NCBI RefSeq assembly: GCF_009389715.1
Contig: NC_052397.1
Coordinates: 11,419,595 to 11,483,594 of the forward strand
DNA: 64,000 bases
From: Phoenix dactylifera
Taxonomy: Eukaryota; Streptophyta; Magnoliopsida; Arecales; Arecaceae
Direction of reading: 5' to 3'
This document shows positions 46,571-57,846 of this stretch, piece after piece. How positions within the stretch are numbered: position 1 is the first letter of the stretch; each line of letters opens with the position of its first letter. Made by a program: the position numbers and the translations under genes. Under the pieces are notes generated by a model. The model did not search any database. It saw only the letters and a program-made list of their open reading frames with translations, and had not been told where the DNA came from.

Positions 46571-49056
46571 TCCATGAGTTCAAAAGAAGATACATCATAG
46601 GATTGTCTTATTTTGCACTCCATACAAGATTCAGCTATTACTAAAGGATGTAAAGATGCAGATGAAGAAACAAAATTATTTTTATAAAAATCCTTTTATT
46701 TGTGAAGAAAGATAACAAAAAAAATTTGAAGAGTTGGGGGAGGGAGTCTTGTGGTGGGCTCATAGAAAACATTTCTTCCTAATTGTCTTAAATTAGATAA
46801 GTTTTTTTTATTGGAGGCCTATCGTAATGCGGACAGCAAGCATAATATTTTCTAGCTAGCAATGCATGTTTCGAGGTTCAAGAGGAAGAGTGATAAATCT
46901 TTGAGAATCTAGATGCCCTTCAACATCCTTATCAATTGAGATGACAATGAAATGTCCAAATATGCACTTGTCAGAGTTGAATGCTTGCGAATATTCAGAT
47001 AGCCTCGAAAGTTGGAAGATACTAGGATCCACATTAATAGAGTAATTATCATATTTCATAGGAAGAAATGGTTGAAGCGATATCTAGTCGACCATTCTAT
47101 CTTAAAATGTTATTTCATCCTTTGTCAAAATGAATCTACATTTTCAGGACCCATCGGGCTTCTCATTGTCTTCATCACTACTTATTCAATGAGATGTCCA
47201 TAAATCGCTGACTTGTTATCCTTCTCCTTCTTATGGAGGTAGTGGGTGTGAGTGCTTTGAGAGGAAGAGGATTTTGTGGAGTTGTAACCATTGTTACCTC
47301 TCAACGAGACCTTCACTCTTCCTAGCTCATTTGACATTATCAACATTAAGTCTTCTAGCACCCTCAAACCCTTGACGATGTTAGAATACAAATAGTTCTC
47401 TAGTACATCCACAGTATTCTTAGTTACATCAAAATTGATTTTATATATATCAACATCATCTTATTACATCATTCAAAATTACATGCTTAAAGTAATTATA
47501 TTGCTGAGAAGCTTCTTTTGCAAAAAAAAATTGATCAAAAGGAACAACTCTCTGTTTGCATTTTGGGCATGCTTCATCGCCTACCACCCTCTACTTTTTT
47601 TTCTCTTTTAGAGGATGGTACCCTAGACCCCATCTATCAGAGTACGGTTTTAGAATGATTGGTCCAACGGTAATCCTTTTGCATTGATCTACATTTAATC
47701 AATCATTCAATTCCTTAACCTAGTCTAGCACTTCTGTCATTCACTATATATAACATAAATATTTAAATATATCTACACCATTCCAATGCTTGTTACATAT
47801 GGAAGATTTTGATGTAGCACAAGCTACACTTTTTTTGGAAGTTTGACAATCTATTGAAATAGTGGCACCATCTCTAAGGTTGGCCAACAGCTCTTATGCA
47901 TAGAAAAAGTCCTACATTAAAAATCTTAAAATATATGTGTGGGAGTAAGCATGTGATAACTTTCTATATTGTTAGAATGCACCCATGCCATAATAACTTG
48001 TAAGCTTTCAAATTTTCAGCTTTTTCATCATGCCCCTATAAAATAAGCATGTGAAAATTTCTCTATTCTTAAAATGCCCCATCTACAATATCTATATAAT
48101 CTTCCAATTTTTCTACCATTCTAACGATGCCCATATTGAACCTCTCCATTAAAAATATGCTTCTCTTCAACCCTACATGATATGAATTTATAAAACTCAA
48201 AACTTGATAACCCTGGAGTTAGTGGCTGCTAATTTAATGAAACCTTTGATAGGTTGGAAGACAATTTTTTTTTCTAAAAATGACAAAAGGACTTCTTTTT
48301 CTAAAAAAATGGCAATAGGAGTTGCATATGAATGCTCTTCATTGAAAAGGTTGATTTTTATTAAATTCTATGCCTAATTTTTTCATAACTGATATAACTT
48401 ACAATTAGCCTAGATTATATATTATTATTTCTTGAATCCATGTGCATAAGCACGCGCATTATATCTAGTTTCCAAAAAAAATCAAGATTACTAGTTCTAT
48501 CTGAAAGATGATTTTTTATTTCTACCATCATCCCTACACCTATGATATAAGAAAATCTATAAATAATATATATAGAAAAGTTCCTCGATTGGTTAATACC
48601 TAGACTCACCATGTAAAAAATATTCATCAAACAGTCGGCATAGATGACCAACATGGTACCTCAATCATTATCCCATATTTTTTCTTCTCATATGTTGGTA
48701 CTTGGTTGAGGAGATTTCGATTGACCTAAAAAGAATCTTTTTTGATGAAATAAAGTAGAATCTGGGGAGATATTCCTCACTATGTTAGTTGTATAACTTG
48801 CAAAGATTAATAGAATTACATTGCACCTCAAAACATCAAAGAAAATGAAAATTAAATTAAAAAAAAGAGAAGAGAGAGATAAAAGGAGGGGTCTTTTCAA
48901 AAGAGTAACCATTAATATTATATGTTATTAATTATAACATGGCACAGGATGCCAAACACGTAGAGCACAAGAAACTACATCCAAATACTGGAGGAAAAGG
49001 ATGAAATACACTAAGTTAGAAAAAATCCAATAAAGTTTAGATACATCATTCGAGTT
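46571..49056. other. Intergenic stretch, possibly 5' part of the Tat-type element, nothing firm
   Basis: Short minus-strand frames at 46856-47059 and 47182-47412 lie where gag or protease of the Tat-type element would be expected, but I cannot match them to a domain. The remainder is AT-rich. Confidence 0.4.
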
Positions 49057-49335
49057 TTATTCGCCTTCATTGTTTGTTGATGGTGAGTGACTAATACGAC
49101 AACGAAAAATCGAATTACAGCCACGATGATAGGGCTTTGAAGGTTTTGGTAGAGTCTGCTTGGATTGGGAAATGCTAAGCATGTGCTGCGATTTGAACAA
49201 ATCTTTATTGGGTAGCCCTTTAGCCATCTTCTCGTGCACTGCCTCCACAAAATAATAGTTGTTAAGTAGCAAAAACCAAATCATTGCAAGCTCTACCAAC
49301 CTCCACTTCATCTTCACTTGTGCCATGTCTCTCAA
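49057..49335 (-). CDS. Possible RALF-like secreted peptide, 92 residues (84 from the second likely start)
   Basis: The short protein has a hydrophobic signal-like stretch at about residues 12-32 (WRLVELAMIWFLLL, then VEA as a plausible cleavage site). A basic linker follows, then a C-terminal PYHRGCNSIFRCR at 68-80. That resembles the conserved last disulfide region of RALF peptides (PY-RGC-x5-C), which signal through FERONIA-type receptor kinases at the cell surface. The YISY motif and first cysteine pair of classical RALFs are absent; only Cys73 and Cys79 are present. Met1 (49335) and Met9 (49311) are both possible; Met9 gives a tighter signal peptide. The stop codon TAA overlaps an AATAAA. 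A TATA box lies about 190 bp upstream. It could instead be a non-RALF secreted peptide or chance ORF. Confidence 0.5.
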   Translation of the reverse strand: MRDMAQVKMKWRLVELAMIWFLLLNNYYFVEAVHEKMAKGLPNKDLFKSQHMLSISQSKQTLPKPSKPYHRGCNSIFRCRISHSPSTNNEGE

Positions 49336-49523
49336 GCACTCCTAAATCTCCATCTATCTTGGTGGCAATAAGAGTTCTCTAGAACAACATGCTACTCGAT
49401 GTAGATCATATGCACAAGCCTAGGATTCAAAACAAACACCAAAAAAAATAAGCAAGGAAGAAGAATTTTTCAGAAAGAAGAAAAAATTCTTTGTTATAAA
49501 CAATAGAAGCCCAAAGCTTTCCT

Positions 49524-49531
49524 CTATATAA
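49524..49531 (-). promoter_or_regulatory. Possible TATA box for the RALF-like gene
   Basis: Minus strand TTATATAG follows a GA-rich tract (49542-49570). It predicts transcription start near 49495 and a leader of about 160 nt. Confidence 0.45.
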
Positions 49532-49571
49532 GGATGCCAGAAGCTCTCTCTCTCTCCCTCCCTCTCTTTCT

Positions 49572-51385
49572 TTGTGTGGTGTAAAAACTCATGCCTCTTA
49601 GGAAGAAAATGGACTGAACAAGTGTTTGATTCCTACCCAAATTCGAAAACCACCAGAAAATAGGAAACTAATGCCTGCTTTCCAAAGGTTTGACAAAGTC
49701 AAACTCTAGTGCTTAGCCATGCATGGACACAACCAATAACATAGGTCTTTTGAGCTTAGGACACGATATAACTAACACAGACCAGCACAAAAAGCAAACC
49801 AAATAAAATAAAGATTTAGCAATGAATCTCACCATTTCCTTTGATGGTAGTGGTGAAAAGAGTTCATAGCATTAGAGTTTATAATGCTTAAAAGACAATC
49901 TAGCAAAGGAAAGAAATCTTGGATGCCATCTATAATGCATATAGCATAAAACTTAGATCACCTTTATTATGATCACAAAATTAAGAAAAGTATACACATG
50001 ACATCCATATAAACAAAATTAAATATACTTATTTTTGGTAAATATAAATATACTTATTTAGACACCTAATAATAACGTCTTAGACAAGGATGGAAGGTGG
50101 CGACAACAATTGATTTCGTTTTGACTAATAAAAATCTCTGATCACTTTCTGCCATTGCTTCTTGGGCGTGATTTCTCATAGTTTGGAATTAAACAAAAGT
50201 TTCATTTGACAAAAACTATCTTGGCTGGTGCAATATATGCATGACAGGTTGAACAAGTTTAAATTTTGGTGAAGAAAGAACTTCATAGGAGTCTTATATC
50301 ATCATGTTCATGACTTGGTTTCCTTAATCGAAGTCTTGAGAATGCCAATAGATGTGAGGTGGGGGTAGGAGTCCTTTTCCATTGCTATGTTTGTCGGTTG
50401 GTTTACTTACATGAATTGTTCAGAATGGCAATAGATGTCTGGATGAGGTTGTGCCTCTATGAGTGTATGTGCTTCAGACTTTCCTACTCTCTTTTTAAAT
50501 AGCATTTATAAGCCTATTTTTCATAGATTCCCCCTTAAAAGCCTCCATTTTTCTTTCCAAGCCCATTCTCCTTTATTTCACTTTCTTGACTTTCAAATGA
50601 CTGGACCATCCAAGCATCCACATTGAAAACTTGGGTTAACTTTTGAGGCTCAACTATGACAACATAAAGCCAGTAGGATCAACAATATATAGGCTAGGCT
50701 GCACAAAAAGGGCTACAGAATCAACAACATATGCAAGAAGATGAGGTTGGGAGTAGAGAAAGTTACAGATAATTTTTTCTATATAGAGATAGGAGAGGAA
50801 AAACTATTGAGAGTTTGTAGAGGGAAATCACAAGAAAAGAGATTTGAAGAAAGCCAGCTTTTGCTTGTGCACAAGAATGGTCATGTAACGAAGGATGACC
50901 ACCATAAACTTGTTGAATTTGATTGTTGTGATGGATGTATTGTCTATCTCTTCTTCTTGCCTATATCAGATACTCAATGGCCCATCCATGCTATTTGAAG
51001 ATGATGTGTCAATGGCCTAGGCTATTTGAGATGATGTATTCTTTCCAAAGTATGTTGAAGGTTTTATAATGGGAACTTAATTGAGAATTGAAGCTTAGCA
51101 TAATCATATAGTAGTGGTTTGTTCTAGAGAAAGATTATCATTAAGAATTATACTAATTTTGGTTGGTTGTTGCACATCCAACAATTTTCAATTAGTGTGA
51201 GAAAAATGCTACACTTTATGAATAATAGTTTTGCATATCTTCATGATTTTAAAATTATTCTAGATGACCACCCACTGCAACCCTCTCCTTGTCTGCTTGA
51301 CTTGGTCCCCTTTGTACTCATGTCAGAGTACAACCTAGCTTGGAAATGTGTTGCCCCCTACTCCCTGCCCTCTCTCTTGCCACTA
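49572..51385. other. Intergenic stretch without a supported gene
   Basis: The only longer frame (50741-50998, +) shows no recognisable domain or signal. AT-rich non-coding DNA. Confidence 0.5.
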
Positions 51386-51386
51386 G

Positions 51387-51540
51387 TTGTAGCAACCTAG
51401 GATATCATTCAAAAAGACTGCCCGAAATGTATTCTTTGAATTTTTTAGTTATGTATAAGTACCCAAAATCTCTATGGCAAATAACTGATGTAGGATTAAA
51501 CACACACTCGCACGGATCCTCACACACTTCCCCAGATTAA
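51387..51540 (+). repeat. Dispersed repeat copy A (plus orientation)
   Basis: Contains TATAAGTACCCAAAATCTCT, GGCAAATAACTGATGTAGGA and TTAAACACACACTCGC. It is homologous to copies B and C on the minus strand. LTR-like character is suggested by the GATGT(A/G)GGA-TAAACACAC end, but the family is unknown. Confidence 0.7.
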
Positions 51541-51594
51541 GCCCTTGCATCCTTATTTGGCTAAAGATTCAAATCTAGTCAAATTCAATTACAC

Positions 51595-51750
51595 GTACCA
51601 CAAATCCATCGTAGAGCTATGATACGGTGTGTTTAGTCCCATATGAGTTATTTGCCGAAGAGATCTTGGGTACTTATACAGGACTAAGGAGTCTAAATAA
51701 TACCTTTTGGCTAGTCTTTTTATGTGAGATCTTGGGTTATTATAAATAGA
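51595..51750 (-). repeat. Dispersed repeat copy B (minus orientation, inverted to copy A)
   Basis: Minus strand reads TATAATAACCCAAGATCTCA, then TATAAGTACCCAAGATCTCT and GGGACTAAACACACCG, matching copy A over about 120-150 bp. Confidence 0.75.
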
Positions 51751-51954
51751 ATCAAAGCAGATTCGACCCATGGCCTATATGGACTAGATGTGGCACGGGT
51801 CCATTGAGGCTGACCACAAGCTGATTGTGGTATTTGTGATTGAATTTATAGTATTTGTAAATAGATTTAAACCTTTAGTCTGGCCAAGATGTTAGAGCTT
51901 TAACGGAGGAAGTATATAAGGACTTGTGCGGGTGTATATTTATTTACATTTCGA

Positions 51955-52060
51955 CTATGTACTACATAAATCTTGGATACTTATACAGGATCAAGAAATC
52001 CAAATAATATCTTTCGGCTAGCTATTTTGGATTAGGTTATGGAGTATTACAACTAGCTTA
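51955..52060 (-). repeat. Dispersed repeat copy C (minus orientation, partial)
   Basis: Plus strand CTTGGATACTTATACAGGAT and AAATAATATCTTTCGGCTAG match copy B (CTTGGGTACTTATACAGGAC, AAATAATACCTTTTGGCTAG). Confidence 0.7.
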
Positions 52061-52336
52061 GCCCTTTATCAATCACTTCTGCAAGTCCCCTTCATTGATC
52101 TCTTTTTCAAGGCCCTTCTCTCTTGTTGGCTCGACCATCCTTTTAAGCCATCGATCCCCAAAACTATCTCATTTTCTTTCTCTTATTGTCCTTATTTAAC
52201 TAATAAATCGCCTATGATGATTGGTCCATTCTTAAGTTGAAATCAAGCAGGACCCCATCTGTCCAAGACCTCCAACCCTATGCTTGAACATGCATTACAC
52301 GTACAAGTTGCTAATATTTATATGCAATAAATATGT

Positions 52337-52338
52337 TA

Positions 52339-52389
<51 letters not shown>
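52337..52389. repeat. AT dinucleotide microsatellite
   Basis: Alternating AT with a single interruption (ATACAT). Confidence 0.9.
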
Positions 52390-52639
52390 AACTATGCTCC
52401 TTTGGAGGGAAGAGGTATCTACTCCTTTCAAGTTCGAAATCAATATTAAAACATCCAAGTCAAAGATTAATATTATGATTTATATTATTAAAAATATTTA
52501 AAAAATATAAAATTGCATGTTTTAGTGGTCTCTAACTTATGTATCAATTAAACACGAGAGTAGATGGTTTTCATTGTACTAGTTTGTTAAAATATATAAT
52601 AAAATATTTAAACTAATAATCCATCACATGGATCATGAG

Positions 52640-52640
<1 letters not shown>

Positions 52641-52708
<68 letters not shown>
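52641..52708. repeat. AT dinucleotide microsatellite, about 34 units
   Basis: An uninterrupted alternating AT run, prone to cruciform formation. Confidence 0.92.
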
Positions 52709-52710
<2 letters not shown>

Positions 52711-53349
52711 AAGATAGCAGTGAGTTGATGACATTAGAGTTTATAATGTTAAACAAACTGTTAGCAAAAAAAAAGAAATTCTAGATGCAAACTATAATAC
52801 ACCTAAATCCCCTTTATGGCTACAAAATTAAGAAAAGTACAATCTTTATAAATGGAAATTAATATACTTATGTAGTCACATAATAATAGCTTCTGAGGCA
52901 ATGATGAAAAGTGACGGATTGACTTTATTTTGACAAATAAAAATCTCAATCAATTACTTCCATCGCTTTCCTTTTTGGGTAGGGGAGGAGCGTGTAAATA
53001 TGATAAAAAAGGAAAGATTAATTACTCCTACATTCGAGGAAGCAACATCCTTACCCACTTATGCCCTGTTTGGAGGAGCTGTTGGAAGTAGAGCTGTCTG
53101 AAGTAGAGCTGTTATAAAAAGCTGTTTGCTGTTTGGTAACTACATTCGTAAAGTGCTCTGGTACTTTGTTTTGTGTTTGATAAACAAACTGGGAAAGTAC
53201 TTTTGTATGACAAAATTACCAGAAAGAACATTGCATAGTATTATACAACAGAATATAATAAAACATAACATATATTAATACATAAATATACGATATAGTA
53301 TAATATTTTTTAATATAAAATAATATTATTATAATATAGCATAATAGTA

Positions 53350-53645
53350 ATATAATTATTAGAGTAAATTAATATTTGGTAATATAGCATAATATTAAAT
53401 TATTTAACATAACATATTAGTGTATTATGATATAATATAATATATATTATATTTATAGTATAATACAATAATAAAGGTATAAAATATTATAATTATTAGT
53501 ATAAATTAATTTCTCATAATATAACATAATATTAAATTATTTAAAATAACATATTAATGTATTATAATGTAATGTAATATAATATAATATTTATAGTATA
53601 ATACAATAATAAAGGTATAAAATATTATAATTATTAGTGTAAATA
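53350..53645. repeat. AT-rich tandem repeat, period about 138 bp
   Basis: The segment CAATAATAAAGGTATAAAAT occurs at 53466 and 53604, with the flanking ATAATATTAAATTATTTAA also repeated. Confidence 0.8.
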
Positions 53646-53869
53646 ATTAATAATGTTGAAATATATTTATTTATTATCTTATTTATTTATTCATTCATTC
53701 ATTCATTTATATAAATATTTATTTTTTTATTTTTTTTTTATTTTTTAAATTTTTTTTCTTCTCTTTTTTTCTTTTCTTTTCTTCTTTTTTTCCTTTTCTT
53801 TTTCTTTTCTTTTTTTTTCTTCTCTTCTTCTCCTTCCTTCCTCTCCCCTGTTCTCCTTTCTTCTCCTCC

Positions 53870-54130
53870 CGCGCGGCCAGCAGCGTCAGAAGGGAGCCAG
53901 GCCGCCGCGGCCGCGGGAGGGGGCCGGGCCGGGGCTGGCGGCGGCCGCGGGAGGGGGCCGGGTCATGGCCGGCGGCGGCCACGACTGGCCCCCTGGGAAG
54001 TGCTCTCCCGCGAGGCCGACAGCGCCGGGCCGGGCCGTGGCGGACGCGGGAGGGGGGCGGGTCGTGACCGCCGGCGGCCGCAGGAAGGGGGAGAGGGAGG
54101 GGGTGCGACGGCGGGGCCTCGCAGATGCGG
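53870..54130. repeat. GC-rich degenerate minisatellite
   Basis: Repeats of GCGGGAGGGGGCCGGG, GGCGGCGGCC and related words. They produce long overlapping shadow ORFs rich in Pro, Arg and Gly on both strands. Confidence 0.75.
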
Positions 54131-54624
54131 GAGGGGGGCCGTGGGACCTCCTTCTTCTTCGGCACCGTCCCTTTCCGTGACGGGGACATCGTCGCCGGCG
54201 GCGGCCACGGGAAGGGGAAAACCACCTGTCTTCCTCTTCTTCGGCACCTCCCCACCATGGGGGCGGGGGAGAGGGAGGGGGTGCGACGGCGGGGCAGAGG
54301 GAGAGGGTGCGGCGGCGGGAGAGAGGGAATGGGGTTGGGTGGGAGAGGAAGAGACCGTGAGAGAGAGGTTTTTGGGAGGATTTTTTTTTTTAAATGGAGA
54401 TATTTTGGTCAAAAATACAGCTTTCCGAAAAAGCTGAAAACAGCATTTTCGGAAAGCTCCAAATTGGAGCTTCCCCCCAAAAGCTGCTTTCAGCTTCCCG
54501 CAAAAGCTGAAACAGCTTTTCAGAAAATTTACCAAACATCATTTTTTAGCTAAAAGTACTTTTGGAGAGCGAGAAAGTGCTTTTTGGCCCTCCATCTGCC
54601 CTCCAAAAGCTCCCCGCCTTAGAA

Positions 54625-55415
54625 CTCTATTGCATGTGGACTCCAAAAGAGCAATGTCCGGAGAGAGAAATGTCATTCCAGAGGCTTCTTCTAGCGGGAA
54701 TGGCGATGACCCTAGTCTCCCGTTCCTCTTCATGCCTGTTACCGGCCCCACTCCATGGCTTCTGGAGTGAATGTGGTTCTTTTAAGGGTGAGGCATCTCC
54801 AAAATCATCTTTAGGCTTCAAAAATCTCCAACTTTGAGAGGATCCTCGAAAAGGCTCCTACCTCTCTCTCTTCTGGCCCAACATCTCATTTCTCTTCAAA
54901 TAGTGCCTATCTTCCATTATTTGCTGCTAAATCTTACAAAAGCTGCTCTTATCTTCTCCTCCAGCAATGCAATTTCCACCCATCCCAAAGAGGCAATGCT
55001 CCTCAATCTTTCTCCCCCATCCCAAAGGGCCTTGCTTTCGCTGCGAAGAGTAAAATGCTCTTCTTTGTTTCTTTTGTAGAGGGTATGGTCATTCTTCAAA
55101 GGTATGCTCTTCTCTTGCTGGATATTTAAATATGAAGGTTGTGGATGTGGGTAGTCAGTCTGAAAAACTACTTGTGTATCTCCCCATAGATGCATAGGTT
55201 CGAGCTAGCATGCACCATTGACACTTTCATGTCTAGCTCTAGTATTAGTGTTCACCTCCAATAGGGCACAAATCTCTAGTGCTTAATTTGTTAAAGCCCT
55301 CCAAGCCTACTTATCTAACTTCCTTTGGGAGCCTAGGCTCCTTAGACCCAATAGTTCTCTTGTGCATCTTTCGTAAAGGAAGGATATTTTTCTTGCTCAA
55401 AATAAGAGAGTCATT
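54625..55415 (+). pseudogene. Possible remnant of a LINE ORF1 / zinc-knuckle protein
   Basis: Plus-strand translation near 55028-55115 gives KGPCFRCEE, a stop, then CFFCRGYGHSSKVCSSLAGY, i.e. two CCHC-like knuckles as found in LINE ORF1 or gag proteins. Flanking frames are broken and I cannot place the rest. It could be chance or another element type. Confidence 0.3.
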
Positions 55416-56024
55416 GAATCTGTCACGCCCCGAACCCAACACCCGGGGTCCGGTACGCGACCGGCCGCATGAGCCCTAGAGCAGTGCCCTAAAGATCATG
55501 CAAGGCCTATGTTTAACAAAATTCCAATAAATCCACGATTAATTTAATAATTCAAATAGACAAGTCCGACATATCCAAATAAACAAATTAGTTCAATTAC
55601 AAGATCTTCAAATGTTCATCGACATCAAAGAAGGACAAACAAACTAACTAGCTAATGACTCTGATACTTGTACTCTGCGCCCATCCCATCCAAATCTAAG
55701 CATCCTGCAACTCTGATAAAAAGAAAGAAGAAAAGGGGGTGAGCTTTACAGCCCAGTAAGAATCCCTACATATCCACACCAACACAATAATGATAAAAAT
55801 CTGAAAACTACGACAAGTCAAAGCACATATCATGAAGTCATAAACCGGCTATCAAAGCTCAAATAATCGATACATGTATGTATATCAAACATCAATAAAA
55901 GTCCAGCCACACAAGAAATATATAGCATATGATAGCTCATAAACATGTATTATAGTTTCAATGTCTTTTCTTCAACTTGATCCGAATTAATTATCTTTCC
56001 GACTTTGGGTCAAATCTCAGTCAC

Positions 56025-56670
56025 ATTTCTCAGCCTGTGGTGGGGCAACCAAATTATCACATTTTCAGCCTGTGGCAGGGCCTGCACATTATAGTTCCAC
56101 ATTTCTAGCCTGTGATGGGGCCTACCAAAGTATCACATTTTCAGCCTGTGGCGGGGCCTGCACATTATAGTTCCACATTTCTAGCCTGTGAGGGGGCCTA
56201 CCAAAGTATCACATTTTCAGCCTGTGGCGGGGCCTGCACATTATAGTTCCACATTTCTAGCCTGTGAGGGGGGCCTACCAAGGTATCACATTTTCAGCCT
56301 GTGGCGGGGCCTGCACATTATAGTTCCACATTTCTAGCCTGTGAGGGGGCCTACCAAAGTATCACATTTTCAGCCTGTGGCGGGGCCTGCACATTATAGT
56401 TCCATATTTCTAGCCTGTGAGGGGGCCTACCAAAGTATCACATTTTCAGCCTGTGGCGGGGCCTGCACATTATAGTTCCACATTTCTAGCCTGTGAGGGG
56501 GCCTACCAAGGTACCACATTTTTCAGCCTGTGACGGGGCCTACCATAATAACAAGATAAACCCAAAGTCCCTTTTCATACAATCCAGTTTACATCCACAC
56601 ATCAATTCCTTTATATTTATTTCCGGCTTTAAACTAACCACGGTCACATTTCCAGCCCGTGACGGGGCAA
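56025..56670. repeat. 76-bp higher-order tandem array in the 3' LTR
   Basis: Six full units of 76 bp, each a dimer of two related 38-bp halves (CACATTTTCAGCCTGTGGCG and CACATTTCTAGCCTGTGAGG). More diverged monomers flank them, for example near 56030, 56520 and 56645. Confidence 0.92.
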
Positions 56671-57272
56671 CCAATATCACATAGTTAGTTTAGAGCACCC
56701 CATCCATCAGTCCAATTATGTAGGTGTAAGTTATGCGCATGCATGCATCCATCATTATACCAATCACAAGCAAAGACGATCAAAATACAATTTAAATATA
56801 AAAAACCATTTTGCTTTGTCTGAATCATAGCATATCAAACATATATATAGTGCAAAATATTTATATCATGTAGGATTGGCGTACAAGGATTCTTACCTTT
56901 GTTGAAAATTTAGACAACCAATCACCTGCCCTCACGGCGATAAGGAACCGGAATGCACAGAATCCTGCTCAATGTCCTCTCGTCCAACAGATTGTTCCCC
57001 TACAGAACCAAATCATCATTAAAAATTATCCAATATATATAAAACCCAAACCCCCTATGGATCCCCTTAAGGGTCCACTAGTATCTAACACTCTAGGATT
57101 AACCATCAGTCCATGATTTCCCTATATTAGACTAGAGAGAAAACATGGAATTAAAATAGAGCAACTAGAGCAACTGGAGTGGGAGGAGAACAAGGAAGAT
57201 GGAACCCGGCTGTTCTCCCCCTCTCACTTCCTTCCTCCCTTCCCTCTGTCAATAAAATTACAAAGAAGAGAG

Positions 57273-57302
57273 TTGGCTCTCTCTCTCTCTCTCTCTCTCT
57301 CT
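57273..57302. repeat. CT microsatellite in the Tekay LTR
   Basis: About fifteen CT units inside U3 of the 3' LTR. Confidence 0.9.
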
Positions 57303-57846
57303 CATTCTTTTCTCCCCATGGCGTGCTCGGTGGCAGTGGCCACCGGTGGCCGGCGACCCCAGCAGTCGACGCCCCCAACATGGTGCCGGCCATGCGCCAC
57401 GTCCGGCGACGGCTGCCACGCGCCAACCCGACGATGGGCGGTCGAACGGGAGGGGGGAACCGGAGACTTCTTGTCTCCAACCCAACGGCTCGCCGGCCGG
57501 ATTCGAATGAAATAGGGATCTAGAGAATGAGGAAGGAGGAGGGACGACTCACCTTGCCTCCGGCGAGATCCTCCCGGCCGGATCGTCGGCGACCGCTCCG
57601 GTTCCTCCCGCGGCAAGGCAAGACCCAAACCTTTTTTTTTTTTTCTTTTTTTTTTTGTGTGGAAAGGCTCTCGACGGATGCCCTAGAAAGAGGAGGGGGC
57701 GATTCTCGCCCGGTTGCTAGGGTTTTATCACCCTGAGACCCCTCTTTCCGACGGATTCGGGAGGAGGTTTCCAAAAAAAACAGGGGAGGGAGGCGTTTCG
57801 ATCGGGACACTCCCTCCCCCATTTCCACGAGTTGGGCCGCCCTTAC

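Larger units (their letters stand above)
53067..54624. mobile_element. Candidate non-autonomous TIR element with AT-rich and GC-rich modules
   Basis: The ends are imperfect inverted repeats. The left has GGAGCTGTTGGAAGTAGAG and then TGTTTGGTAACT. The right end, reverse-complemented, has GGAGCTTTTGGAGGGCAGA and then TGTTTGGTAAAT at a similar distance inward. AGCTG/CAGCT words crowd both ends. Inside are an AT-rich tandem block (53350-53645), a pyrimidine tract (53725-53865) and a GC-rich block (53870-54130). No transposase is encoded. Exact ends and target duplication were not resolved. Confidence 0.5.

Noticed and set aside
53719..54553. Several 140-190 codon ORFs on both strands
   Set aside because: Shadows of the pyrimidine tract and GC-rich repeat inside the mosaic element.
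56025..56670. CRISPR-like array
   Set aside because: Units are contiguous 76-bp tandem repeats with no unique spacers, in a plant LTR.
57151..57828. Seven overlapping ORFs in the Tekay LTR as a captured gene
   Set aside because: They occur in all frames over GC-rich and CT-repeat sequence of U3; none shows a domain.
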